Below, in pieces: positions 27,321 through 34,316 of a stretch of DNA of 64,000 nucleotides. The first letter of the stretch is position 1, and each line of letters opens with the position of its first letter. The stretch lies in NCBI RefSeq assembly GCF_000203935.1, contig NC_008573.1, positions 214,943 through 278,942 of the forward strand, read 5' to 3'. Origin of the DNA: Shewanella sp. ANA-3 (GTDB lineage: Bacteria; Pseudomonadota; Gammaproteobacteria; Enterobacterales; Shewanellaceae). The notes beneath the pieces were generated by a model. That model saw nothing but the letters and a program-made list of their open reading frames with translations, searched no databases and was not told where the DNA came from. The position numbers and the translations under genes are program-made.

Positions 27321-28130
27321 ATGGAAGAACAAAAAGGAGCAATGGAGGCCGAATCTTTACTTGAAGATCTGGGTTTTGATCAGTTACCGATCAAAGTAAT
27401 TCAATTTATTAATGCCGTTTCAGACGAAAGCTTTCCTATCAGAATGGAATTCCATGCATTTGTATCCGATCAGTTTTTAGGTAAGGCAATCGGTAGTCAA
27501 GATGGGGCTGGAATTATTATTAATAGCAATATTCCAGATTCTCGGCGGCTAAATTTCACTGCGGCACATGAAGCAGGCCACGTTTGTATGCACATAATGC
27601 AAGGCTCCTCTCAAGATTTTGCGTGTGGCAACTCTGAGCTTGGAGATTATTTTAAAGATCCGCTCGAACGCCAAGCTAATGGCTTTGCATCTGGGCTACT
27701 AATGCCAAAGCGATTGGTTAAGTCTTTGACTGATGGCGACGTAAACTGGCATAACATCAAACAAATATCCGATCTATGCGACACCTCTTTGGAGGCTGTT
27801 TTTAGAAGACTATCATGGCTTGAGAAAGCGCCTGTGGCGATGGTAATCCACCAAAACAAGCAATTTAAGCGTTTTGTTCCTACAAAGCATTTTAATTTTT
27901 ATATAAACCAAACTAACCTATCCTCAGAGCAATTGGATTCTTGTACAAATGTCAGCCAAGAGGCATTTCCTAGTGACTTTGACGTTGTAGACCCGATAGA
28001 TTGGGTTACACCAGAGCGAGATGGCATGAAGTTACTGGAGTTATATGCAAGCTCAATTGTACTCAAAGACGGGTTTATTTATACATTACTTAGTTACGAT
28101 GATGACTGCCTGGAAGAAGTTGACATCTAA
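27321..28130 (+). CDS. capP: CapP-type ImmA/IrrE metallopeptidase
   Basis: 269 residues. The zinc protease motif FTAAHEAGHVCMH (HExxH) is in an ImmA/IrrE domain, with a further conserved region ERQANGFASGLLMPKRLV. The C-terminal 110 residues are a likely sensor domain. It starts 9 bp after capH with AAGGAG, so the two are co-expressed. In characterised systems CapP senses single-stranded DNA and cleaves CapH. GGTTTGCAAACC follows the stop within 10 bp. Confidence 0.9.
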   Translation: MEEQKGAMEAESLLEDLGFDQLPIKVIQFINAVSDESFPIRMEFHAFVSDQFLGKAIGSQDGAGIIINSNIPDSRRLNFTAAHEAGHVCMHIMQGSSQDFACGNSELGDYFKDPLERQANGFASGLLMPKRLVKSLTDGDVNWHNIKQISDLCDTSLEAVFRRLSWLEKAPVAMVIHQNKQFKRFVPTKHFNFYINQTNLSSEQLDSCTNVSQEAFPSDFDVVDPIDWVTPERDGMKLLELYASSIVLKDGFIYTLLSYDDDCLEEVDI

Positions 28131-28532
28131 TTTTTGCGGTTTGCAAACCTAATAGGCCAGTTACATAGTCATAGCAACAAACTTGGTTTTCTCTGAGTCG
28201 TAAACGACTGTAAGGTTAAAATTTCAATACGGTACATAGTATTGATTGGGATCTCAAAGATACCCATTTAGGAGTTTGTTTTTCTATTACTTTAAGAGGG
28301 TATTATCCCCATAGAAATTTTTATCTGAAATTGACGAATTAGAGTTAAGACTTTAACTCAGAATTGTCCCAAAGTGATTTTGCTAAGGTTTAATAGACAT
28401 TCGTAGTAAAATTACAGTTTCTCACTTTAGTTATTTTATAGTTGCTCCTATTTGTCAGACTATGAGTACATTTTATGTCAATGTATGGTTATATGTTTTA
28501 GCTAAGTACTTGTTCCTAGGTATGCTGCTATG
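28131..28532. other. Gene-free stretch after capP
   Basis: No gene. It holds a palindrome (GGTTTGCAAACC, 28137-28148), a small hairpin (AGTCGT-AA-ACGACT, 28195-28208) and the att-like repeat at 28309-28385. It marks the transition from the CBASS island to the recombinase-bearing segment. Confidence 0.5.
28309..28385 (+). repeat. att-like repeat A with GAGTTA-N6-TAACTC core
   Basis: Contains ATCTGAAATTGACGAATTAG, then the core GAGTTA (28342-28347), a 6-bp spacer AGACTT and TAACTC (28354-28359), then TGTCCCAAAGTG. Inverted relatives with the same layout are at 52541-52598 and, more diverged, at 63535-63595. The core resembles a tyrosine-recombinase crossover site. Confidence 0.65.
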
Positions 28533-28649
28533 TCATGGTTTGGTTTCAGCGACATTAGCTTCTATATCACAAGCTACTGAGTAACAAGCATTATCCCAAC
28601 GCTTTCTAACAGCAGCAGAAAAATAATCTAATACTTCTCTTATACTCAT
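28533..28649 (-). CDS. Possible 38-residue small protein
   Basis: ATG 28649 opens a 38-codon frame, MSIREVLDYFSAAVRKRWDN and on, with amphipathic, protein-like composition. GAGG lies 10 bp upstream. It is downstream of the small HTH gene on the same strand. No family recognised; it could be spurious. Confidence 0.35.
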   Translation of the reverse strand: MSIREVLDYFSAAVRKRWDNACYSVACDIEANVAETKP

Positions 28650-28686
28650 TTTGTAGCCTCAGCACAATTACTCAACTTAGCTTATT

Positions 28687-28974
28687 GTGAGCGAATACCG
28701 CTCACAAGTCAACAAGTAATGTGCGATATTCACACATTTTTGCTATTGCGATGTTTAATACCATCTACGATCAATTCAACAGCAGTACGTCGAGTTGCCC
28801 ACCAATCATAGAACGTGCGGCGGGGTACTTTGGCAAGATCTGCCACCTCTTTTGCATCAAGTCCAACTTGAGCGCGGCAATATGCCGAAAAAGCCTCTTT
28901 ATCTGCGGATTCCGCCATAAATTCCTCAAAATTTTACGAAACTAACAACTTTACAGTGTGCGCTATTCGCTCAT
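28687..28974. promoter_or_regulatory. Three related palindromes around a small HTH gene
   Basis: GTGAGCGAATACCGCTCAC (28687-28705) is a perfect dyad. Related ATGTGCGATATTCACACAT (28719-28737) and GTGTGCGCTATTCGCTCAT (28956-28974) lie at the 3' end and upstream of the HTH gene. The pattern GTGxGCG-ATA-CGCxCAC suggests one DNA-binding protein, most simply the HTH product between them. Confidence 0.6.
28730..28918 (-). CDS. Small HTH protein
   Basis: 62 residues, apparently one helix-turn-helix: VGLDAKEVADLAKVPRRTFYDWWATR resembles transposase- or excisionase-type HTH domains, with a tryptophan-rich recognition helix. Flanking GTGxGCG palindromes suggest it binds DNA beside the recombinase gene, either as a directionality factor or as an autoregulator. 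It is alone on the minus strand, between the integrase-like gene and repeat A. Confidence 0.6.
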   Translation of the reverse strand: MAESADKEAFSAYCRAQVGLDAKEVADLAKVPRRTFYDWWATRRTAVELIVDGIKHRNSKNV

Positions 28975-28987
28975 AAATGGCAACAAG

Positions 28988-29653
28988 TTAAACCCAATCA
29001 AGACCGCACATTTCTTCGATTCGCTTTGGTTGAATAACAACATAGTCGATAGTAGTTTCAGGGCTGGCGTGGCCTAGTATTCGCGCTACTGTTTCAATCG
29101 GGACGCCATTGACTACTGCATTCGTAGAAAGCGATTTACGGCCTGAATGTGAGGATGCCAAGGGTAATCCGCATTTCCTGTAGATCTCCCTCATAGCCTG
29201 CTCTAGCGAGTCACAAGCCCAATACTCTCGTACCTCTCCTGATTCGAGCTTCCTTGGTTTCGGCTGTATCGAGTAAGGAGCACCACGAACTGTATACAGA
29301 AACCGTGACTCGGGTATTAATCCTTGGAAGTCAGCGCGGCCAGATACGCCCCACTTTTTAACTAAGCGGTGATCAATCCATTGCTGAATAATCTCCATCG
29401 ATGTTTTGTTTGTAAGCCAAACGGTTCTTGGTTTCAACATCTTACAAATGCTGGCTGGTAGGTGGATTTCTTCTTTGATTTTGCCATTGGCAAAAAGGAT
29501 GTGTTCAGTTTTGAGTAGTGCAATCTCAGTCACGCGCATAGCGGCGTGAGAAAGTACAACAGCACAGCGTTTACCTTCGCTATGCTGCATGAGTTGGCAG
29601 GTTTTCAGGACTCGATTGATTTGGGCAGGTGTTAGTGCGTCAGCGCGGCTCAT
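28988..29653 (-). CDS. Tyrosine recombinase
   Basis: 221 residues, a short enzyme. The catalytic residues are visible: arginine in AAMRVTEIALL, a later lysine region, SHSGRKSLST (H-x-x-R), LGHASPETTIDYV (H and tyrosine). The N-terminal core-binding domain is reduced or missing compared with 330-400-residue integrases. It lies 0.6 kb inside repeat A, as expected for an enzyme acting on that end. Its start overlaps a dyad (ATTGTCTG 29652-29659, CAGACAAT 29685-29692). Confidence 0.85.
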   Translation of the reverse strand: MSRADALTPAQINRVLKTCQLMQHSEGKRCAVVLSHAAMRVTEIALLKTEHILFANGKIKEEIHLPASICKMLKPRTVWLTNKTSMEIIQQWIDHRLVKKWGVSGRADFQGLIPESRFLYTVRGAPYSIQPKPRKLESGEVREYWACDSLEQAMREIYRKCGLPLASSHSGRKSLSTNAVVNGVPIETVARILGHASPETTIDYVVIQPKRIEEMCGLDWV

Positions 29654-29755
29654 TGTCTGTATTTCCTCTTTATTTGGGGATATGCAGACAATAGGATTTT
29701 TTCACTGCCTAATCAGTTTAACACGGTATTCCGTAAGCCTTTCACGGAAAGCAAA

Positions 29756-29773
29756 AGCGCCCCGAAGGGCGCT
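29756..29773. terminator. Hairpin terminator
   Basis: AGCGCCC-CGAA-GGGCGCT with a GNRA-like tetraloop, followed by TAGTTTT on the plus strand and preceded by AAAA. It lies 17 bp downstream of the minus-strand gene at 29791, reading towards it. The same sequence context (CACGGAAAGCAAAA before the stem) recurs at 30605-30617. Confidence 0.7.
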
Positions 29774-29790
29774 AGTTTTGGAGGACTTGT

Positions 29791-30138
29791 TCAGTATCCA
29801 AGCCGCTCTACGGTAGCTAACAATTCAGCATAAGTGGCGTTTTTAACTTTTTCGTAGAGCGTCTTGGCAGCATCTATTCCCTCGATGTAATCATCAGAAT
29901 CTATGATCTCATGCGCCAAATGCTCGATAAAAGACGGCTCGATAAATGAGCCAGAAAGCACATTTAACAACACTTGCTTTTCTGCTGACTCTAAGTGAAT
30001 CCCCGCTTGGAGTTGCAAATATTCGTAGCGATCCCAAATCTGATTTAGGCGCTCGGTCGTCCCTTCTCTCCTTTCCTCAAGGTTTGCCCTTAATTTTGGG
30101 GACGGGGTAAAACTCGGATTGCGCGGTAATTGGCTCAT
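29791..30138 (-). CDS. Hypothetical protein
   Basis: About 115 residues from ATG 30138, which has GGAG 6 bp upstream; a longer frame would overlap the upstream gene. Soluble, mostly helical (RLNQIWDRYEYLQLQAGIHL, HLAHEIIDSDDYIEGIDAAK). Not recognised. It probably forms a two-gene unit with the 78-residue gene just upstream and ends at a strong hairpin. Confidence 0.6.
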   Translation of the reverse strand: MSQLPRNPSFTPSPKLRANLEERREGTTERLNQIWDRYEYLQLQAGIHLESAEKQVLLNVLSGSFIEPSFIEHLAHEIIDSDDYIEGIDAAKTLYEKVKNATYAELLATVERLGY

Positions 30139-30181
30139 AAGACTCCAAAGCCCTGTATTACAGGGCTTAATAAATTTGATG

Positions 30182-30418
30182 TTAGATATTTGATTGATTG
30201 CGCATGTAAGCGCGATACCAGCTACGACATTGCTTTTCAAAGCTGGCCTCAGAACGTGCGGAAAGTGTGTTACCCATGAAGCCACCGCCCACACAAATTT
30301 GTCTGCCTAAAGTCCCGCTGCGACCTTGGGATTCAAGACGAATATATCCTCCGTCTAACGGCATCCAGAAGTTAAAAGTTTCACCAGTTTTACGAGATTT
30401 GATTGATAGATTTGCCAT
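30182..30418 (-). CDS. Hypothetical protein
   Basis: 78 residues, glycine- and aromatic-rich: TGETFNFWMPLDGGYIRLES and QICVGGGFMGNTLSA. It is probably a compact beta domain. Not recognised. It is the first gene after the perfect palindrome at 30499, so likely repressed by an unidentified regulator. Confidence 0.6.
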   Translation of the reverse strand: MANLSIKSRKTGETFNFWMPLDGGYIRLESQGRSGTLGRQICVGGGFMGNTLSARSEASFEKQCRSWYRAYMRNQSNI

Positions 30419-30498
30419 GATACTTTCCTTCGCCTCACCCGCTTATGCGCTTCGGCTCTCCGATGGTTAACGCACGACGCACTAACCTTAAACATAGT

Positions 30499-30516
30499 GT
30501 ATGACAATTGTCATAC
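30499..30516. promoter_or_regulatory. Perfect 18-bp palindrome upstream of two small genes
   Basis: GTATGACAATTGTCATAC is a perfect palindrome 81 bp upstream of the 78-residue gene. It contains TTGTCA, which can act as a -35 on either strand. A typical repressor operator; the protein is unknown. Confidence 0.6.
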
Positions 30517-30604
30517 TGAGGCAAGCGATATTTTTAAACTTTTGCATTTTCCATCGTTTCCGTGGCCTTTAGCCGATGGCCAGAACGTCACGGAAAGCAA
30601 AAAA

Positions 30605-30617
30605 CGCCCGAAGGGCG
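30605..30617. terminator. Hairpin terminator
   Basis: CGCCC-GAA-GGGCG preceded by the same CACGGAAAGCAAAA as at 29740-29756. It follows the 100-residue gene at 30650 (minus strand) and has A/T runs on both sides. Confidence 0.65.
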
Positions 30618-30649
30618 CTTATTATGATAATTAACTACTTTGAGGCAAC

Positions 30650-30952
30650 TTAAATCAAATTAATCAATTCTGCTTGAATAGCTGATATCTGTGCCTGATA
30701 TTGAAAAGGCACAGGGCTATCATTAAGGCGAGGATCATAAAAAGTAATTACATCTTCATCCTCTGCATATTCTTGATTAGCAATAGCTTCATGCTGTGCT
30801 AGAACATGCCCAGTCGCAGCTTGAATAGCTGCTAATCTGTCAGAGCCATTAAACAAGACATAGACGGCAGCTCTGTATGCAATCTCATGTCTAATGTTAT
30901 CTTCGTGCTCTTCCTCGCCGAACTCGACCATCAAATCCGAACCAATACCCAT
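30650..30952 (-). CDS. Hypothetical acidic protein
   Basis: 100 residues, acidic (EFGEEEHEDN, EYAEDEDVITFYD) with a central helix IAYRAAVYVLFNGSDRLAAI. Not recognised. It lies 110 bp downstream of the TusA-like gene on the same strand and may belong to the same transcription unit. Confidence 0.55.
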   Translation of the reverse strand: MGIGSDLMVEFGEEEHEDNIRHEIAYRAAVYVLFNGSDRLAAIQAATGHVLAQHEAIANQEYAEDEDVITFYDPRLNDSPVPFQYQAQISAIQAELINLI

Positions 30953-31060
30953 CCCATACCTCGACTAAAAATAAAAGAAACACAATGCCGCATTAAGGAT
31001 ATATACCGCGCTGATTATTGATTAGCAACCAATTGAAAAAATTTATACCCTAAAATACAT

Positions 31061-31363
31061 CTAAACCGTTCTTTGCTTAGTAACAACAAGTGTATGTTGT
31101 TGGTCAACATCTGAAATATCATCTTCGTCAACATCCACACCCCAAGCGGTCACAATCTCATCTGTGATATCTCGCGATGTTGCCTGGGTTATCAACATCG
31201 TATAGCTCATGTGTTCAATCCTATGGACCAGTGCTCGCTCTAGAGAGGGCTCAATTGTGATGATTGTTAGCTCGTTGGTGCTGCAGATTTCAAATGCTTC
31301 AAGCACTCTTGTTAGTGCCACTTGCGCATTTGGACAGCGATAATCTTTCAGGTCGACGATCAT
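31061..31363 (-). CDS. TusA/SirA-like sulfur-carrier protein
   Basis: 100 residues from ATG 31363, which overlaps the dndB-like stop as ATGA. The N-terminus MIVDLKDYRCPNAQVALTRV carries the arginine-cysteine-proline motif of TusA-family sulfurtransferases (LDLRGxxCPxP), and the predicted beta-alpha fold and length fit. The cysteine would carry a persulfide. Coupling to a DndB-like gene and opposite a DndC-like gene suggests it supplies sulfur for DNA phosphorothioation. Standard dnd loci use IscS/DndA for this. A longer start at 31405 is possible. Confidence 0.66.
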   Translation of the reverse strand: MIVDLKDYRCPNAQVALTRVLEAFEICSTNELTIITIEPSLERALVHRIEHMSYTMLITQATSRDITDEIVTAWGVDVDEDDISDVDQQHTLVVTKQRTV

Positions 31364-32508
31364 GCCATTAGCTCCAACGTAGGAAATACCTTCAGGTGTT
31401 GACACAGTAGAGCGCCAATTCGTTTATCGCTACCGCGAACTATCTTGTGGTCTTCGTGAGTGACTACGCTGTGCTTTATCCAAAATTTATCCGCTTTATC
31501 TGCAATGGGTAGATTCAGATTTTGGAACACACTGAAAGAGTCATCCCCCGTGCCGTTCACCACAATTGCATCAAATATTGATCTACCAAGTAGACCTAAG
31601 CCATTGGTGAACACTACTTTCGTAAACATGGCGGCCTCATGCTGAGATTTGTAGTCTTGGCCATCGAGCATGTTTACTGGGAATTTGGAGATTGCTTCCT
31701 TCAGAAAATCCCGGCAAATTCCTAGCGTGACTTCAAAGTGCTCTGCGTCAGCTAATGATTTGTCAGCTGTAGAAGCTGAGACTCCTATGAACTTCAGAAC
31801 CATCGCTTTGAATTGGTCGAATTTCCACATTGTTCCACAATTGATTTTACCGTGCAGCCCTATTCGGTCTTTGAGTCGTTTGCCTTGGCTAATTTCCATT
31901 TCAAGCAATTCATGACATAACGCAGCAAACGGTGTACGGCTGTTAAAGTGGTGACTAATTGATTTATTTGGTTTTTTTAGTGATACATGGTAATCACTGA
32001 ATAATTGGCGTATTAGCTTTGTCGCAAACGGAGTGGTAAGAGATTCGTCAGCGATATGAATGAGCTTAAAGCTGACGGTGAAATCATTAAAATGATCTTT
32101 GTATTGGGCTAACAGCCATTTAATAAAAGTGGCTCGGCCTTGGCCGTCAGCAATAAATCTGTCAGCCGTTGCAGGAAGTTCCGCAGTGACCACGGACCGA
32201 TTACCTATCTTCATTTCTTCTAAGACGGTCAACTCATTACAGAAGAAAGTCATATTCGGGAATACTGCCGCGTCGGTTTCCTGCCAGTACCGCTTTAGGG
32301 CGTTAACACGACCTGAGTCCACATCCCGCTGGCGTTTCAGTTGCTCGCTTAAAACGTCACTGTTGGCCTCTACGGGAAAGTGCTTGGCGAGCTCTTCGAA
32401 AGTAATCACGCCTTCGTATATCGTGACTCCGGCTTTATTGCTTAGGCCTTCTTTAGCCTTGAAAAGTGTCAGTGGCAAAAGTGTTGATTGATGTTCTGTT
32501 GTGGCCAT
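31360..32508 (-). CDS. DndB-like DGQHR-domain protein
   Basis: 382 residues. The region FIADGQGRATFIKWLLAQYK matches the DGQHR signature of DndB-type regulators, with the preceding DVDSGRVNALKRYW block also typical. In dnd systems DndB binds the dnd promoter and negatively controls modification. Here it is divergent from the DndC-like gene, across 163 bp that hold a promoter shared in form with 45613. It overlaps the TusA-like gene by 4 bp. Its C-terminus shows no extra domain. Confidence 0.8.
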   Translation of the reverse strand: MATTEHQSTLLPLTLFKAKEGLSNKAGVTIYEGVITFEELAKHFPVEANSDVLSEQLKRQRDVDSGRVNALKRYWQETDAAVFPNMTFFCNELTVLEEMKIGNRSVVTAELPATADRFIADGQGRATFIKWLLAQYKDHFNDFTVSFKLIHIADESLTTPFATKLIRQLFSDYHVSLKKPNKSISHHFNSRTPFAALCHELLEMEISQGKRLKDRIGLHGKINCGTMWKFDQFKAMVLKFIGVSASTADKSLADAEHFEVTLGICRDFLKEAISKFPVNMLDGQDYKSQHEAAMFTKVVFTNGLGLLGRSIFDAIVVNGTGDDSFSVFQNLNLPIADKADKFWIKHSVVTHEDHKIVRGSDKRIGALLCQHLKVFPTLELMA

Positions 32509-32608
32509 CGGTTTAGCTCCATCGAAATTGATAGAGACATGATTTCACGAACCCGAGATCTGGCAAATTTTGCTGATTGAATGGGTTATTTCTGGGGCTT
32601 TAAAGCGG

Positions 32609-32637
32609 AAATTTGCGTGAATTGCGATGTGCGAGAT
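32609..32637 (+). promoter_or_regulatory. Island promoter motif, copy 1
   Basis: AAATTTGCGTGAATT (32609-32623), then GTGCGAGATCAT. It recurs at 45613 (AAATTTGCGTGAATT, then GCGTGAGATAGT), both with 47-48 bp from the first element to the ATG. TTGCGT and GATCAT are spaced 17 bp, so this may be the promoter itself. Confidence 0.6.
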
Positions 32638-32671
32638 CATCTAGTCATCTCTGATCAAGGCGACATTCACA

Positions 32672-34267
32672 ATGAACAACCCCCAACAGCTCGTAGACAT
32701 TTTCCAGTTCGATGCACAAGACCAAGAAAATTTAAAAGTAGTCTATGAGCAATTCAACCAAGGTGTTTCTGCGCTTCGCACACTCATTGAAAGTGAGCCG
32801 GTGGTGTTGCATTGTGGGCTCTCAGGGAAAGACAGTTCAGTCGTGGTGTTAATGGCAGTCGAAGCCTATCGCCAATCCATTCAGGCTGGCTTAGTCGAGC
32901 CATCGAGACCATTACTCGTCGTCACCGTGGATACGGGGGCTGAAGCCATCGCGCTTAAAATGTACGTCCATTATGTCCGTAAGCGATTACTGGAGTTTGG
33001 AAAGCAAATTGGGATTAATCTCTGCTACGACATTATTCAGCCGCCAATCAATGACCAGTATTTTATCAAGTATACTGGGGGGCAAAAACTGGTGCCTTCG
33101 GTTACACGTCACCAAGATTGCAGCATTATTCTCAAAATAGACCCGTCCGAGCGCTACATTAAGCAAGCGATTAAAAAGTACAGTGAATGCAGCTGCTACA
33201 AACTGGTTAGCTGTGTAGGCAGTCGCATTGCCGAAAGTCATCACCGCGCAGGCAACATGAAGAAGCAGGGGCTTAGCTTGATTACGGCAGGCTCAATTCT
33301 GGCTGATATGGCACAGGTAGAAGCCGCTGGCTCCAAAATGTATAAGCTGGCGCCGATTAAACACTGGGAAACTGAACAGGTATTTGACCTGCTTCGGATA
33401 GCCGGTAGCAATCCCATTAAACGAGTCCCAGGTATCGTCATCGATACTTACCTGACTAACTTCGGTCTTCTGTTAGAGCTTTATGGCAATGGCTCAAATG
33501 AGGTTTGCGACATCATTGTGGGGCAGAAAAACAGTGGTTGTGGGGGTAAGGCACGGTTTGGCTGCGTGACCTGCACCCTTGTTGGTAAAACCGATAATTC
33601 AGCTACAGGACTTTCAAAATTACCCCGCTGGAATGCGTTAGGCAGTGAAAATGCACTTCGAGTGAGGGATTACCTTTGGCGTTTAAGCAATGATATGGAC
33701 GCCAGAGCCCTTCATGCTCGAGCTTACGATCCGGTCACTTACAATCGCGTCGCGCTACAGCCAAACACCCTTAAACCCAAGTATTTAGAGAAGATGGTGC
33801 GTTACGCCGCCCAGCTGACATTGGATAGCATTCGGATTGCTAAGGAGTTCGCAGAGCTTGTTGCTAACGGTCGAGAAATCGAGCATGAAGGGTATCGCGA
33901 CATCGCCAACGACCCTAATATCCCACCTAAGACCAAGCGATTATTTTTGGAAATGTACCGCGAGTGGGCTCAAGACCCCAAGAGCTTGAATTACCTATTT
34001 GACGAAGCACAAAGCCTGCTATTATCTTTTCGCTGGAGCATTGACGGTATCGGGGCCGCGCCATTCCGTCCTTACGCAATTTTCAAGCAATTAGAATCTG
34101 GCCACGGCTGGATCCCTTACCCCAAACTCAACTCTGAAATGGACGATACCAGCACTCAGGTAAATCAAACCTTACCCGAGGCGGTAATGATGCCCATCCT
34201 CAAATCTGAGGTTGCAGAGGATTTTGCAAAACATCCGGTTAACCTGTTGGAGAGGTCCGGCCGGTAA
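32672..34267 (+). pseudogene. DndC-like PAPS-reductase-family protein, 5' part interrupted by Tn3-type element
   Basis: 531 codons as read. The ATP-pyrophosphatase motif CGLSGKDSSVVVLMA (SGGKDS-like), the VVTVDTGAE strand, and cysteines CSCYK and later SGCGGKARFGCVTC for an iron-sulfur cluster identify a DndC-like sulfotransferase. The last codons (ERSGR) come from the inserted transposon. Native sequence ends about 34246, and 126 more codons resume at 43130 in the same frame. The catalytic core is intact, so a truncated protein could be made, but its C-terminus is lost. Confidence 0.86.
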
Positions 34268-34288
34268 AAGTGTTGGAATTAGCCACTT
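34251..34288 (+). repeat. Transposon inverted repeat, left
   Basis: 38 bp starting AGAGGTCCGGCCGGTAAAAG and ending AATTAGCCACTT. One mismatch to the right copy. Confidence 0.93.
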
Positions 34289-34316
34289 CGAGTATAACTA
34301 ACTGAATAATAAAGAT

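Noticed and set aside
28137..28148. GGTTTGCAAACC after capP as a terminator
   Set aside because: Only a 6-bp self-complementary palindrome with no loop or T-run; noted within the gene-free entry only.
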